Below are positions 33,722-45,708 of a stretch of 64,000 nt of DNA, piece after piece (within the stretch, counting starts at the first letter, position 1; each line of letters opens with the position of its first letter). The translations under genes were made by a program, and so were the position numbers. The notes beneath the pieces were generated by a model. The model was not told the DNA's origin and searched no databases. It saw only the letters and a list, made by a program, of their open reading frames with translations. The stretch is taken from contig JACKQL020000004.1 in assembly GCA_018296165.2 (NCBI GenBank), positions 806,001 to 870,000 of the forward strand, read 5' to 3'. Origin of the DNA: Termitomyces sp. T153 (taxonomy: Eukaryota > Basidiomycota > Agaricomycetes > Agaricales > Lyophyllaceae).

Positions 33722-34380
33722 GTTCCCATGATACAGGACCAGGATGCCCAGCTCCTATGCTAACAAGGCAAGCCACTTGCTGTGAAAGTTCAAAAGCCAT
33801 CTTAGCCTCATCAAGCACAACACTAGTTGGAGTGTTATATCAGGTCTTACTTATCCCATCAGCAGTGATAACAACAGGTTTGAAAAGTTCAGCAGTAGCA
33901 GTTGGGGCATGAGCAGCTTCAATCACTGTACAATTCTATCCTTGATTAGCCTTCACTTCATATGTTCTAAAAACTCAAGGTATCATGTTGGCAGAGGGAA
34001 GGGTCACAACAAGACTTGAAAAAGTAAGAGAGTCACTTCACACAGCAGGGCAGTAAGATACTTGACTACCTTTTGCAGGAAGTCTGATCCTGCATTCATA
34101 TATCAATTGGAAACCCAGCAGCAGACTTTGGAATTTTTTCCATCTCTGATACAGAGATGGAAGCCTTGAACTTCTCTTGGCTTGTGCTCCATGTCTTGAC
34201 ATTGGAATACACATTCTTACTAAAGCAGGCATACTCCTTTATAGCTAGATCAATAAACATACCAAGTCAACCAAGCATCAATGCAATGACACTAATATTC
34301 CAACTTGAATGTTTGAACCAAATGTAATTGAAAGTTGGTGACATATCTTTCTGTTCCAACTCCACCAATTATATCAAAAT
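33722..34380. other. CpG-poor sequence, unassigned
   Basis: Right end of CpG-poor block 2. No frame of note; 34038-34232 minus is open but shows no motif. CpG returns at about 34384. Confidence 0.35.
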
Positions 34381-35944
34381 AATCGCAAGGCTTGGGAATT
34401 GATCAATTGTTTCCCAGATGCTTGAGCCGGAACATGATCTCTTGTAGGATGATGAGCCCAGAGAGGCCACAGATACCACCATCATCTGGGAAATCATGAA
34501 TCAACAGTTTTGAGTATATAGAGACAAGTTCGCGCACCAAAGGTCAAAAGTCTCAATCCACATTTATTCTGGTTAGGATTGGTCTGCATCGTACTCAGGT
34601 TCAGCTTGGATTCAGTGGAGGTGGGAAGGAAAGTATACAGTACATGATCATTTCACCGAGCTTTCGTCGCGAACTGTCAAAGGCTCTCTCATGCTTGGAC
34701 CATTGGATGCCAGTTAGTCATTAATTTTCTGCCCAATTCATTTAGGTACGGATTTATCGAGCGAAAACAAGAGAACAACACCCAGAGCCGGGATGGGTAT
34801 AGTAACCCCATCTTTTTTGGCAGTAAAGATAATGCCAGCAGAGGAACAATGTGAGTATTTTGGAGAAATCTAAGAACAGGAGAAAGGCTCCTGTGATTCA
34901 CCATTGCAGCGACGTAAACCACAGAGAAACAGATGATATTCTATTCTCCTGCCTTAATCAATCAAACATGAGTGTCCTTGGAGGACCCATCATCAGCGCA
35001 GAGTCATGGATGATCTGTGAATGTCAGACCCAAGGGTACTTGTAGGAGGCAAGAATGAGTTTCTGCGGAGACACTAAGAAGACCATACCAGGTGGTCTTC
35101 TACTTGATCAAAGATGAACTGTTCAGTGCAGTATAGAATGTGTAAGTGTCTATATATAGGCACCTAAAGACCCAGCAGGCACTCTAAGGCAAGATGAGCG
35201 AGAAAGATATGATTCAACCCATACATGACACAGTGCAGCCTATGTGCTTAATGGAATTACAACATTTCACCTGCCGACTCCTTGTTTGAACTCAATATAT
35301 AACCTCATCGTTATCCATACATGGCAAGCTACTGACAGGATTAAAGAATCAGCACCGGTCCTTTGTCACTTCCTCATAAGACAGGCTGATGGCTGATATA
35401 TTGCATTCAACGCAAGCGCCAGATGAGATGATTGTTTGATGACACACATGGGCCCAACCATCAAAGTGCAAATAGGTACGAGACTCAAAGGCAGAGATCC
35501 AGGATCATGAGACTCCAATGGTGGTCTTCTGCTGAGGAGCTAGTGTTGCCATCACAGATTTTGCATATCGTAAGTAGCAGAGGACTTCTGATGAATGGTC
35601 TAAAAGATAGAGAGGAGACATAGACCAAAAAGGGGGAGGAGCTATCCAAGGTGTGCTTGCCAACAGTCCCATCCATCTCACATTTCTTTGGGAGTTTCGC
35701 TGCCGAACGCATATAAGAAGTACTTTTAGACCCGTATGGATTCAAAAAAAAAGACAAAAAGTGAGATGGATAGAGTGACAAACAGAAACTGGAGGTATGT
35801 TGTTTGTTCAAATATCGACATTAGAGATGTCTTTGGGGATTGAAATGTTAACTATCATTATCATTGATCCTGGACAGAGCACATGTCAAGGCGAGGATTC
35901 TCAACCACTTTCTTAAACCTAGTTTAGGACATGTCATTTCACTT
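34381..35944. other. Intergenic with ordinary CpG, no gene recognised
   Basis: About 1.56 kb with no convincing coding frame. Before the LINE inserted, its right end was contiguous with the 3' flank of the gene at 44304-44696, since both sides share the 14-bp target site. Confidence 0.4.
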
Positions 35945-35958
35945 GCATGGTGAACTTC
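35945..35958. repeat. Target-site duplication, left copy
   Basis: GCATGGTGAACTTC, identical to 44274-44287. It lies directly beside the poly(A) tract (read as T on this strand) of the non-LTR element. Confidence 0.9.
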
Positions 35959-36141
35959 TTTTTTTTTTTTTTTTTTTGGAGTAGCAAATACAGTGATGGA
36001 AGACAACACCCTTGGCAAGTCCCCACCACCCGCTGGCTGCACACCTGGGATTACAACCAGGTTCCATATTGGGCAGCGATTTTCTTATCTCCGCGAGGAA
36101 ATGCCTTTATGCACGTGTGTGGGACTCAGGCCACGTATTAC

Positions 36142-39100
36142 CTATCCTATTCCATCTCGTGAATACAGCATACTACCCACTAAAACCCCGCCCATAGTCA
36201 TGTATTGTGATCCTTGCCATGGTGTCATGTCTACAACACACGTGTCTTTCCACGTCTCAATCACTGGGGGTAAGGGGATCGATTTCTTCCCCAGTCTCCT
36301 GTTTGTCAGTTGAAAATCTGTCTCTGCTCTCTTTTTGAGGGCAGCATTCCACCTATTTGATATTTCCACTTCACTAAGTGGTACATCATCATGTCTTATA
36401 ACCCTTTCACATCTTATCGCCCATATGAAGGAGGCCACTTCCGTTACTACTATTTTATAAAGTCGTGTTAGTCCTTGAGATAGTTTTCCTTCTTCGTCTT
36501 TTATTGTTAAAAGAGCACTGCCAAGGATTGAGCCTAGGCTAGTTTCTGGGAACTCATTATCTGTCTTATTCTTCCACATCTCGCGTACCGTACTCCAGAC
36601 TAGACCTTGGCCTGTACACTTACACTTGGTCAGAATGTGTTCCATTGAGTCGACTTCCCCATCATGTTTGCACCGGGCTCGTTCTCTCAGGACAGGGTCC
36701 ATCGAAGGTTTATCCCAGTACATTCCCACCTTGTATGCATCATGGGCACATTTCCACAGGAACATTTGCAGGGGTTTTGAGAAGTCCTTGCATCGCAGGC
36801 TTGACCATATCTGTTTTCTGCTCGGTGATCTTCTGTTTACTCCTTTCACATGACTAATAATGCTTTCCATTGTTTTTCCCATTTGCGGTCTCCCACAAAT
36901 ACTTTTTATTTTCATGATAGTCTTATAGGCTATTGCCTGCGTGATCTTTGAAAGTTTTGCACCGGTGAGGTGTAGTTCTGTTGGGATAGGGGGTAGTAAT
37001 AGTGGTCTCTCCTTTTTGAGAGCAGCTTTTGCCAAAGAGGTGGCTTTCTTCTCATACATTGAGACTTGGGTCCCATCCAAGTCCATGAAAGTGACTGGGG
37101 TGGTATGCATCCTCAGTCTTCCTAAAACTATCTGGAGGAGGCCCGAATTCATGGTATCCACAAAACCGGAGTCTTCTTTTTCTCTTGTGTCTTTGGTTAG
37201 GGACAATATTACATCCTTATCCCTTGTTTTTATTACCAGTGGTTTATTGATTCCGGACCTCATTGACGTTAGTAGTACTGCCAATAGGGTGCTGCCCTTT
37301 TTTGGTTTGTCTTCACTACTTATCCACATCTCACTAGCATTCAGCTTATACATATTCTCAAAGTGTACACCAGCCCCTATAATTTGTACACCACAGTTTT
37401 CTCTCGTGGTATGTGACTTTCCTCCTATGTATGCTACTAACAGCGTTTGGTCTTCCATTCGGTTTTGCCGGAGGTAGACATGGTGGTACGTTGGACCAGT
37501 CATGAAGATCCAAAATAGGTCCGCCATGGAGCCTTCAGTGGCCAGTCTGGCATTAAAGCAGACCACTGGTGATGTATCCTCATCCTGGTGTTCACTGCAC
37601 ATCTGGTTGATTCTGTCATCTGGCTGTTCTGCCCTAGGATCCCATTTACTTGGGAGGGTATTGAGCATGTTGTTCACTCTGTTTACGCACAAGTGAGGGT
37701 GCAGGCATCCTTTGGTGTTTTCTAACATCATACATCCAGGGCATTCACATTCATCACTTTCAACGTGGCCACAATTCAACAGAATATTTGCCAGTTCTGA
37801 TGCTTCACCCACAGTCTTTACCTTATGCTTTGCTTTTAAGCATTCCACTACCTTACCACTGTTCATCTTATGTATCTTAGGGTCTGCTGCAAAGTGGTAC
37901 CAAATTGGTAATTCTTCCATTATTTCACGGCTGAAAGCTAAGCCTTCAGGACGTACATTGAACTCTTTAGCTGTTTTTATTATACTCATTATATCAGGGC
38001 AAATTTCCCTATGAGACGACACAATAGTCCTCATGTTTGTAAGAAGGGGTTTACCTTTACTCTTATATCTACCCCTTCTTCTAGCTTAGGAGCATTCATA
38101 GCCATTAAAACATCAGCAACTTTAGCCCACATAGGTTGCTCAGACCCAAATTTTAAATAAGATCTAAGCCACATAATGTTTATGGCCTTATTTTTGATAT
38201 CAACCAGCGCTCGCCCACCATCATGTAGGGGTTTAAACATAGTTTCTGCATTTACTAAGGAGCTTTTTCCAGCCCACATGAATCTATTTGCTCTCCTGGA
38301 TAGTAAGGTCTCAATATGACTTGGGATACCTTGTACCTGAGCTAGGTACTGTGTCATACCAGCTATCACCATCTGGACTATCAGGCGTCTCCCTTCCATG
38401 GTTGGATTACTCTTTTCCCACACATTCAAACTTTTATCAATCTTTTCTAGTACTGTAGACCACGGAGCACTAAGGTCAGCGTCGTTTCCAAACCAGGCTC
38501 CTAATATACGGATGGAACATCCATCTTCAACAATGTGTATGCCATTTGGGATCATTGATCCTCCTGGTTTTGTGGTTCTTTCCTTCAGAACCATTTGGCG
38601 GTATTCTTTTGTCCCTATTGGGATTATCTCCATTTTTGTGGTATTGAAATTTGTGCCCGAAGCGATGCACCAGTCATCCAATATTATATTGAGCTCTTCT
38701 AAGTTGTCGTCTTTTGACAGGAATGTAGTAGTATCATCTGCAAACAGGTTTGCAATCAGTTTCTCTACTTGGCCTGGAATCTTGTAACCTTTTAAGTTAG
38801 ATCTTAGGCTGGCCGCTAGCGGTTCAATCGCCAGGTCAAATAGGAGGCATGATAGTGGATCACCTTGTCTTACCCCTCTCGTTATTTTCCATGGTGAGCT
38901 TAATACCCCGTTTACCATGATTCTAGTTTCAGCTTTCTCATACAGTGACTTTACTATATTGGTAAAGGTGGAAGGGATTCCAAATTTATCAAGGGTTCTC
39001 CATAGGTAGTCATGCGCTATCTTATCATATGCCTTTTTCTGGTCTAATGCAACAATTAGACCATCCTGCTGTTTGGCCTCAGCATAGTGCATCATCATTC

Positions 39101-40990
39101 AAATCAACTTAGTTTGTTCAGAGATACTCCTTCCCGGGATGAAGCCTGCTTGGCTTGGGTGGACAAGATCACCTATGATGACGGAAAGTCTATTTGCTAG
39201 GGACTTAGTGAATATTTTATAGTCAGTGTTTAAACAGGTGATTGGTCTATAATTTGCTATGTCCGTTCTATTGTTCTTCTTGTACAATGGGCACATCCAC
39301 CCATCAGCAAAATTGGAATCTTGGTCAATTCCATATCTCTGAATATCTTCACACTGCATAGAAAGTAGACTCATTAGATTGCACGTTAGTCTTTGAGTTC
39401 CCCCTATTTGATTTAGTCTGCAGTCGTTGATGAACTGTCCCTGCATAGATTTCCAAAAATCATAGGGTATTCCATCCGGACCAGGGGCTGAGCTATTGTT
39501 TGCATCTTTGAGGGCCTTAAGCAATTCTTCTTTGCTGATAACTTTGCCTAGCTCAGAGCTCTGGAACTCCATGGTGTGGGCATCAATGTTCCCCAGTACC
39601 TTGTTTATCTTCTCATCTCTGATTTTGGATGTGACCCCTCTGAATTGGTATTGGAGGTTATTATGGTATTGCAGCAATAGTTCTGCCATTCTCCTTGAGT
39701 CCTTTTCGTAGATATGTTCCGAATGGGTGGGGTTGATCTTTCTCAGTGCATATATTAAGTCTCTTGGAGCACTTATTTTATTCGACTTTGTCCAGTATTT
39801 GCACATCATTTCTCCTTCGAGCCTATTCTTGATTGTTATTTTCTCCCTTGTTATAGCATGATATTTCATTTTGTGTTCTGCAATTTTATTTGTTACTTTA
39901 TCCAGGGATTTTCTGACATCCTCTGTGTCGAGGTTTGTATCTTCAAGGATAGCTTCTTTCTCTGACTCTAGTGTTCTTCTTTCCCTTCTATACTTTGGGA
40001 TTATTGCTTTGTCCCTCTCCTTTGCCATTGTTATTACGCCTCTTTTCCATCTAGCATATATTTTTTGTGGGTTTTTCTCCTGGCTCCGTTGTCCTATTGA
40101 CCTCTCTATTTCCTTCACAGCTTCTGCACCGCAGCTAATGACAAAATTTCTGAAGGTTTTATCACACATTACATGTTTTCTAAGCACCCATCTACCTCTT
40201 CCCATCACAGGAGCATCCGCATGCATGATTTGGACAGTCGTGAGATGGTGATCGGTGCCAGGTATGCCTGTTGGTGATATGTCCCATTCTTGCATAGAAA
40301 CCGTCAATATATCTGACATATATATTCAATCTATTCTAGACATGGATGATGTAGCACTTTGGAGAAAGGAGAAAGCCCTTTTAGATGGGAACGTTTCTCT
40401 CCACGCATCTTTAATGTACAGTGTTTGCTTAAGTTCACCGAGTGCTTCTATTGCCTTGTTTGGGTCATTCCTTGCTGGTGCCCTATCCTGTGGATCTTCA
40501 ACCACATTAAAGTCACCTGCTAGTATGTCAACTCTTGTTCTTGGGTTCTCAATGAAATATCTTCTGATTCTTCTCCAGAACGCTCCATTCTCCCTTCCTT
40601 CATGTTCTGTGACATTAGGTGCATAAACTACTAGGATGTTGATTACTTCGTCTTTATGCCAGTTTAAAGATACCATCATGGCCCTTCCTGGTATTATTTT
40701 GGTCATCTCTGCCCCTTGGACATTGATCAGGTTACGGTTCAGCACTACCGCAACTCCTCCTTTACTTGTAGGGTGTTCGGGGTCACCCAAGTGAAATATC
40801 AACATTCTTTTACCAAAAACCTTTTCCAGATCGTTCTTCCTTTCCTCCGTCAGGTGCATCTCTTGTACCATCAGTATACCTATTTTCTTATCTCTGATTA
40901 TCTGATTGATGTGGTTCCACTTAGTTTCAGATTTTGATGAACCTGTCATTCTGTATCCTCGCAGGTTGAGAGTTCCAATCCGGATGGCTG
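36142..40990 (-). pseudogene. LINE ORF2: endonuclease, reverse transcriptase, C-terminal domain
   Basis: Domains in order on the minus strand. An EEP-type endonuclease runs from about 40990 to 40326 (IGTLNLRGYR, MVQEMHL, GGVAVVLN, NILVVYAPN, DILAGDFNVVEDPQDR). A linker and reverse transcriptase run from 40319 to 38031 (SSAPGPDGIPYDFW, NYRPITCLNTDYKIFTKSLA, HPSQAGFIPGRSI, ALDQKKAYDKIAHDYL, TRGVRQGDPLSCLLFDLAIE, catalytic LFADDTT). The C-terminal part (38034-36142) has MFLWKCAHDAYKVGMYW and a C-x-HDGEVDSMEHILTKC zinc-like motif. Breaks: in-frame TGA at 40326-40328 and 39099-39101, and a 1-base shift at 38031-38034 (overlap ATGA). The endonuclease nicks DNA and the reverse transcriptase copies the element RNA at the nick. 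Confidence 0.88.
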
Positions 40991-41720
40991 CTTTGGTGTT
41001 TTTGTTGACCTGGAATTTGGAGTTCGCCTTCTATTTTCCACATTTCGTGAGCTTTCCTGTTCTAATCCATCCAAAAATGATCCATTAAAATTGTCAATAT
41101 TCCCCATTTCAAAACCGTTATGGTCTTGTATCCCTTCGTTGCCTTCTAAGGCACTTGTGGGTGATCCACCTCCGTAATCTCTATTGTCAGTGTCAGGGAC
41201 CTGAGTGGTGGCATTCTCGTATGGTCCACTGGCATTAGAGATGCTCAAGCCAGTACGAAAAATAGGGTGACCGAATGTATTGATGTTTGTCTGTGTTGTG
41301 GTTGATAAGACTTACCAGGGGGCCAACCATGCCCTCCTGGGGTGGGCTCATTTCCCAAGAGCCCAGGGGGGACGTTGCTTCGAGGATCCGCAAGACATAG
41401 TGGGGTTTTTACCTGGGAAACTTTCAGCTTAAGCAGGACTGCTGCACGGCACCTTCCTCTATTTTTTATAGACTGCCGTTTTTTGTCTTTCAACTCAGTT
41501 TCAAACCTACATGTACCATGTATGGCCAATATATTTCAGTCTTACACCTTTGTTTGGTTATCATCCTTGCTAGTAACATCCCACGTTATTTTACAAGGTA
41601 GCATGCTTGTATTTCATGTTCACATGAAATCCGGTCTCAACACACAGATAGAATATCAATTTTAAGTGTATATCGAGACGACATTACATTTCGTAGTACT
41701 TGGGACTAATTAGAGGCCGT

Positions 41721-43604
41721 TCAGTTCCAATGCCCTCGGAAAGCCCGGCGTCCATAGGGCCTACTTCCATGGCCTCCTCCTCCTCTGCCTCTACCCATCC
41801 CCATGTTGCTATTCGCGTTATCTTGACCCCATCCTGTGTCTTTATTATACGCGTTGCTTGGGGCGTTGTTTGGCTGTATCGGTACAGGTTTATAGCCTAG
41901 CCACCCTGGTAGGTCTGGGAAGGGGCAGTTTGGGGTATCGTGGTTGATCGATTTACAGCTGATGCATTGAAGGGTTTTGTTACCTAAGAGGGGCAGACCA
42001 AATCCTGATGTGGCCGACGGGAATGTGCATGTCCTCATGAGTTGGATAAGTTTGACGTGGTCGTCATCAGATAAGTATGAGTGGTGAAGAAATACGTTCC
42101 ACCCTCTGAAATTGCCTCCATTTGCATTACTTCTTTTCATGTCAATGAATTTTACCGATATGTTGTTAAAAATGTTGCTTGCTACGAAATCTGCATCTCC
42201 TGTAGAGCAGTCGACTATATGCTTCATTACTTGCTCTGAGTCCTGTATGCAATTGATGACCAGATCTGTGACGACCGAGTGGGCTTCTTCCGAGTTCATA
42301 AAGGTTAAGCCGTAAATGGTGAGAACAAAGGAGGGGCGAGAGTCTTTGAAAGACTTAAAAATAATTGTGATATCCTTGGTGGAGACAACTTCAAGTCCCA
42401 GAAGATGGTGCGCTTGCTCATTTGAGAGACCAGATACCAGCATATGGTATGGCGATGGGAAGCGTTCTGACTCCATCATGCATTCTTGCAGGGGGAACAA
42501 AACTCCCAGGGCAATGTCGCTCTCAACACGTACAAGGCCCTTGATTAGAGCACGAGTTTTGTCAACCGTGGCGAGACTGTTGGGTTCATACTTGCCTCTG
42601 AATAGCCTTGCCCAGAGTTTAGTAGATGCCACCTTTTTCCATGTTCCCACCTGAAGCGACACCACGTTGTCTAGTGGGTGAGAGCCAAGGTGAATGCTGG
42701 GCCATCCCCCATTGGGGACGGCTGTTCTTTGCAGACCAGCGGAATTTGTTGTGATATCATTTTCTGTTTTGACATTGCAATGTATGCCCCCTCGGGGCTC
42801 GGATGACCGGTTCAGTGAGCCTTGGGTGCTGGCTCCGTTTCGAGTAAACTTTTTAGTGAAGGGTTTGATCGGAGCAGGCCATGACATCGTGGGAGGGCTA
42901 GTGCCAATGCATTGATTCAAGAGAGTTGGGGAGATGACAGGGGAATCTATTAAGATGTTATCCCATGCAGAGTTCTCTACTGCAGTGTTGCTTTGGTCAG
43001 GGATATCGTTGTCCAGCTCCATGTTATTTCTGACCGCATCATTTATCATGCCTCCTACATTCGGTACCTCGCTATTTATGTTTCCCATATTTCTCGCGAA
43101 GGAGATCATTGGCATGTGTTTAAGTGTGCTCGCATTCAGGGAGGGAGATTGTGAGGGGTTATCATTAATAGTAGGGCTCACTGAGAGATGATCGGGGGTT
43201 CCTAGTGGGGTCGCAGACATGGGAGTGTGTGTTTTCAAAGTTCTCTCCTTCACAAGGCTGGGAGGCAGAGTTCTTTTTGATTTTTCGCTCTTTCTCAGAG
43301 GTTGTCTACCAAAGGTGAGCCGTAAATGGCCTGGTCTAGTTTTTGCAGTCCTGTCCACCGAGTTGGCAGCTATAGAAGGTAATGGAGGGAAGTTGGGGTC
43401 TTCGATACTTCCAGGGTTACCCAGAATGTTTGGTTTGCCATGAGGATTGGTCGCTTCCACATTGTCCGGGTTGATCAAGAAATTCGGATTTTCGAGGCTT
43501 CCTGGACTGGCATGGAAGATTGGGTGGAACCCATCATGCGTATCTCCTGCTATGGGAGTACTACCATACACATTCATTGGGTCGTTTTCTCCTGCGTTCA
43601 GCAT
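41721..43604 (-). CDS. LINE ORF1 (RNA-binding protein with CCHC knuckle)
   Basis: An uninterrupted 627-codon frame on the minus strand. The N-terminal half is low-complexity, Asn/Pro rich (repeated NPGSIEDPNF-like units), the central part is globular (DNVVSLQVGTWKKVASTKLW, ARLFRGKYEPNS, NIFNNISVKFIDMKR). Near the end is a zinc knuckle CISCKSINHDTPNC (C-x2-C-x4-H-x4-C) followed by an Arg/Gly-rich tail (GMGRGRGGGGHGSRPYGRR). ORF1 proteins of this class bind element RNA and form ribonucleoprotein particles. It is the only open large frame of this element and could still be made. Confidence 0.8.
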   Translation of the reverse strand: MLNAGENDPMNVYGSTPIAGDTHDGFHPIFHASPGSLENPNFLINPDNVEATNPHGKPNILGNPGSIEDPNFPPLPSIAANSVDRTAKTRPGHLRLTFGRQPLRKSEKSKRTLPPSLVKERTLKTHTPMSATPLGTPDHLSVSPTINDNPSQSPSLNASTLKHMPMISFARNMGNINSEVPNVGGMINDAVRNNMELDNDIPDQSNTAVENSAWDNILIDSPVISPTLLNQCIGTSPPTMSWPAPIKPFTKKFTRNGASTQGSLNRSSEPRGGIHCNVKTENDITTNSAGLQRTAVPNGGWPSIHLGSHPLDNVVSLQVGTWKKVASTKLWARLFRGKYEPNSLATVDKTRALIKGLVRVESDIALGVLFPLQECMMESERFPSPYHMLVSGLSNEQAHHLLGLEVVSTKDITIIFKSFKDSRPSFVLTIYGLTFMNSEEAHSVVTDLVINCIQDSEQVMKHIVDCSTGDADFVASNIFNNISVKFIDMKRSNANGGNFRGWNVFLHHSYLSDDDHVKLIQLMRTCTFPSATSGFGLPLLGNKTLQCISCKSINHDTPNCPFPDLPGWLGYKPVPIQPNNAPSNAYNKDTGWGQDNANSNMGMGRGRGGGGHGSRPYGRRAFRGHWN

Positions 43605-44273
43605 GGTTCCGTTGTCTGTCCTGAAAGATATCGGGGATTAGTCTGCTCTTGGAGAGATTGCAGATGATTCAGTAGTCATTGTAAAGCGCTGGAGTGCAAA
43701 TTACGAGTGCAAATTACTTTCGAAGCCTTCCTGATACTTATAGTTTATTAGGCTTTGAATGTTCCTGTCATTCGTCCCTGAGTTGTTGTAGCGTTTGCCT
43801 TAGTTTGTTCTCTTTCGAGGCATGAGTCTCGTGGCCTTTCTTTAGCGCAACAGATTGAATTTCATCATTACTGGTTGTAGTATATTGATTTTTGTGGTAG
43901 GACGATTTACGATATCCCTACGTCCTTGGGATTCAGTAGATGGGTTTCGTTCGACGCATGTGTCCGCTAGGCGCCTACATTTCATTTCTGTATTATATAA
44001 CTAGAAATTTTAGACTGACAGATTACATGCATCATCTAGTGACGTGGCACAAACCCCTGTGATGGGCTTAATCGTCCAGTGTCGCAGAGGTATCCTAGAA
44101 GTACTCTGGGGTGTGTTGGACTTTGACTTTTACGAAACACTTGGGGGGGGGGGGCATTGACAGTGCCTTTCGGTGTAGCTCCCGGTTGGGAGCAGCTGCA
44201 CGGTTTTACCCGCCAACTTTATTTGTGATGATTTGTGTGTACCACATGGTGGTTAATGGTCAAGAGGCCCCTC

Positions 44274-44287
44274 GCATGGTGAACTTC
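44274..44287. repeat. Target-site duplication, right copy
   Basis: GCATGGTGAACTTC, identical to 35945-35958, at the 5' end of the minus-strand LINE and 16 bp beyond the stop codon of the gene at 44304-44696. Confidence 0.9.
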
Positions 44288-44303
44288 AGAGCTCTGATAC
44301 AAG

Positions 44304-44696
44304 CTACTCGCTGACAGCTTCGTTCGTCTTATTCCATTGAGCGTCCCATGTCATATCCAGCGTTCCTCTCTTCTCTCTCTGCGCGATTACAGCTCTCGCT
44401 TTCTCCAAATCAAAACGACTTTCTTTGGCGCCATTGAATTCTACGAGTTCCTCTGCTGTGAAGCCTTTCGGCGGATTGTAGCTGAGATAGCCAATATGCT
44501 TATTTTGGAAGGTGAAAATGTGCACGTCAGGTGGAGGATCACGTTCCACGATCCAATGCAAGGGGTTCTGTACCGGAAATATTATATGGATGTAATAGGC
44601 AAATCTGAGAATACGATTTACCTTGTCTATGGTGGGATCGACGATCTCACCGCTTTGCGGTACATGAGTGGTCTCGGGAGGCGAAGTTTCTGTCAT
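44304..44696 (-). CDS. Unknown small protein with LINE in its 3' flank
   Basis: Two exons on the minus strand, 44696-44622 (MTETSPPETTHVPQSGEIVD...) and 44567-44304, split by a 54-bp intron (GTAAAT...TACAG). The intron length is a multiple of three, so the frame also reads through it, but IDK/NPLHWIVERDPP across the join reads better than the hydrophobic intron text. The spliced product is 112 residues, acidic, without signal peptide: PPPDVHIFTFQNKHIGYLSY and a helical second half (FDLEKARAVIAQREKRGTLD). Family not recognised. The LINE entered 16 bp after the stop in the same orientation, so the original 3' untranslated region is now about 8.3 kb away. Confidence 0.55.
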   Translation of the reverse strand: MTETSPPETTHVPQSGEIVDPTIDKVNRILRFAYYIHIIFPVQNPLHWIVERDPPPDVHIFTFQNKHIGYLSYNPPKGFTAEELVEFNGAKESRFDLEKARAVIAQREKRGTLDMTWDAQWNKTNEAVSE

Positions 44697-45708
44697 TGAG
44701 ATGTGTTTCTGATATCTATCGATCAGATTCTCTAAACTTTATAAATACCACTGAACCACTTGTTTATGTAACCCGGCATTCTTTCGCCAGAAGGCTGTAC
44801 GTGTCGTGAGCTGATTTGATTCCGCAGTCGGATCTTTTACTTTTATTTCCGGACCGTACGTGGCACTGGCAAAGTGATGTGAAAAAATCAACGTTCCGCT
44901 GGTGATCTCCTTTACAGCACTGCCCATCAAAGAAAGAAGTATGTTCGGCTCGAACTTAGATTATTAACTTTGATGTAAATATTGATCTGTACTCGATTTC
45001 CGTTTGTAGAACTTCCGTCATGGAGGCTGGTTGAGATGTCTCTGCCGATTGAACAGCGCACCGCAGGGAAGATTTCAAGAAGCCAATTCGAGACGCATGT
45101 TCGCAGTTGTTGTACATAATGATATACGTCTGACGACAGTACTCATCCAGCAGATTTCTTCATGATAGCAGAAGATCAAAGTTCTGAAACCGCCTTGTTA
45201 CTTTGACGACACCTGATCATGATGCGACAACTCCCGAGCATTACATCCCCATTGCTCTATACGACCCACTGTTTTGTTGGATAGCAGATTATTCCGAAGC
45301 GCCTTGCCACCCTGACGCCACCTGATCTCTTCCCGCCATATTAACATTATTTTCCCCATGTTGGTCTGTTTTTTGTACCGTGTGGACTTGGTAACAATAA
45401 TTTCATTCGTTTATGTAAGTGATATTGTTTCTTCAGAACTTGAAAGAACGCTTGAAATCGCCGGCGGTTAGAGAACGATGCCAACGGATCCGCTGTAGCC
45501 CGACGTTTATGATTTCAATTTGATGGTGACACTTACTTACTGATGGAAAGATCACAATTTAGCGCTTGTTAGTTCCTGGACTTACCATTTAAAAACCGTA
45601 GAACAAATGAATTTATTCCTCACGTCTGGAACGACAACTTACAATCAAATCGCTGGCCGATTATTCTCCATCCTGATTCAACTCAATTGCCTTTCTACGT
45701 TCAACAAC
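44697..45708. other. Intergenic with ordinary CpG
   Basis: About 1 kb of promoter and spacer sequence between two divergently read genes. No frame of note. The 5' leader of the secreted-protein gene at 45709 lies at its right end (in-frame upstream ATG at 45607 is unlikely because it would bury the signal peptide). Confidence 0.4.

Larger units (their letters stand above)
35959..44273 (-). mobile_element. Full-length non-LTR retrotransposon (Tad/L1-type) with poly(A) and TSD
   Basis: An 8,315-bp element on the minus strand. Order from its 5' end: leader 44273-43605 with a run of 12 G (44143-44154), ORF1 (43604-41721), ORF2 with endonuclease, reverse transcriptase and a long C-terminal part (about 40990-36142), short 3' untranslated part, and a 19-base poly(A) tail (T at 35959-35977). 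Perfect 14-bp duplications flank it, so both ends are exact and the copy is not 5'-truncated. CpG content is ordinary, unlike all other elements in the window, so it is probably the youngest. ORF1 is open but ORF2 is interrupted by two TGA codons and one 1-base shift, so this copy cannot make its own ORF2 protein. Confidence 0.92.

Noticed and set aside
36941..37477. Open plus-strand frame of 178 codons in the LINE
   Set aside because: Antisense to the LINE ORF2 C-terminal part; no motif.
44143..44154. Run of 12 G as a possible telomere or quadruplex switch
   Set aside because: A single homopolymer in the LINE leader without repeats; homopolymer length may also be a sequencing matter.
45607..45708. 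Upstream in-frame ATG of the secreted-protein gene
   Set aside because: It would put about 34 residues before the signal peptide; the ATG at 45709 gives a normal secretion signal.
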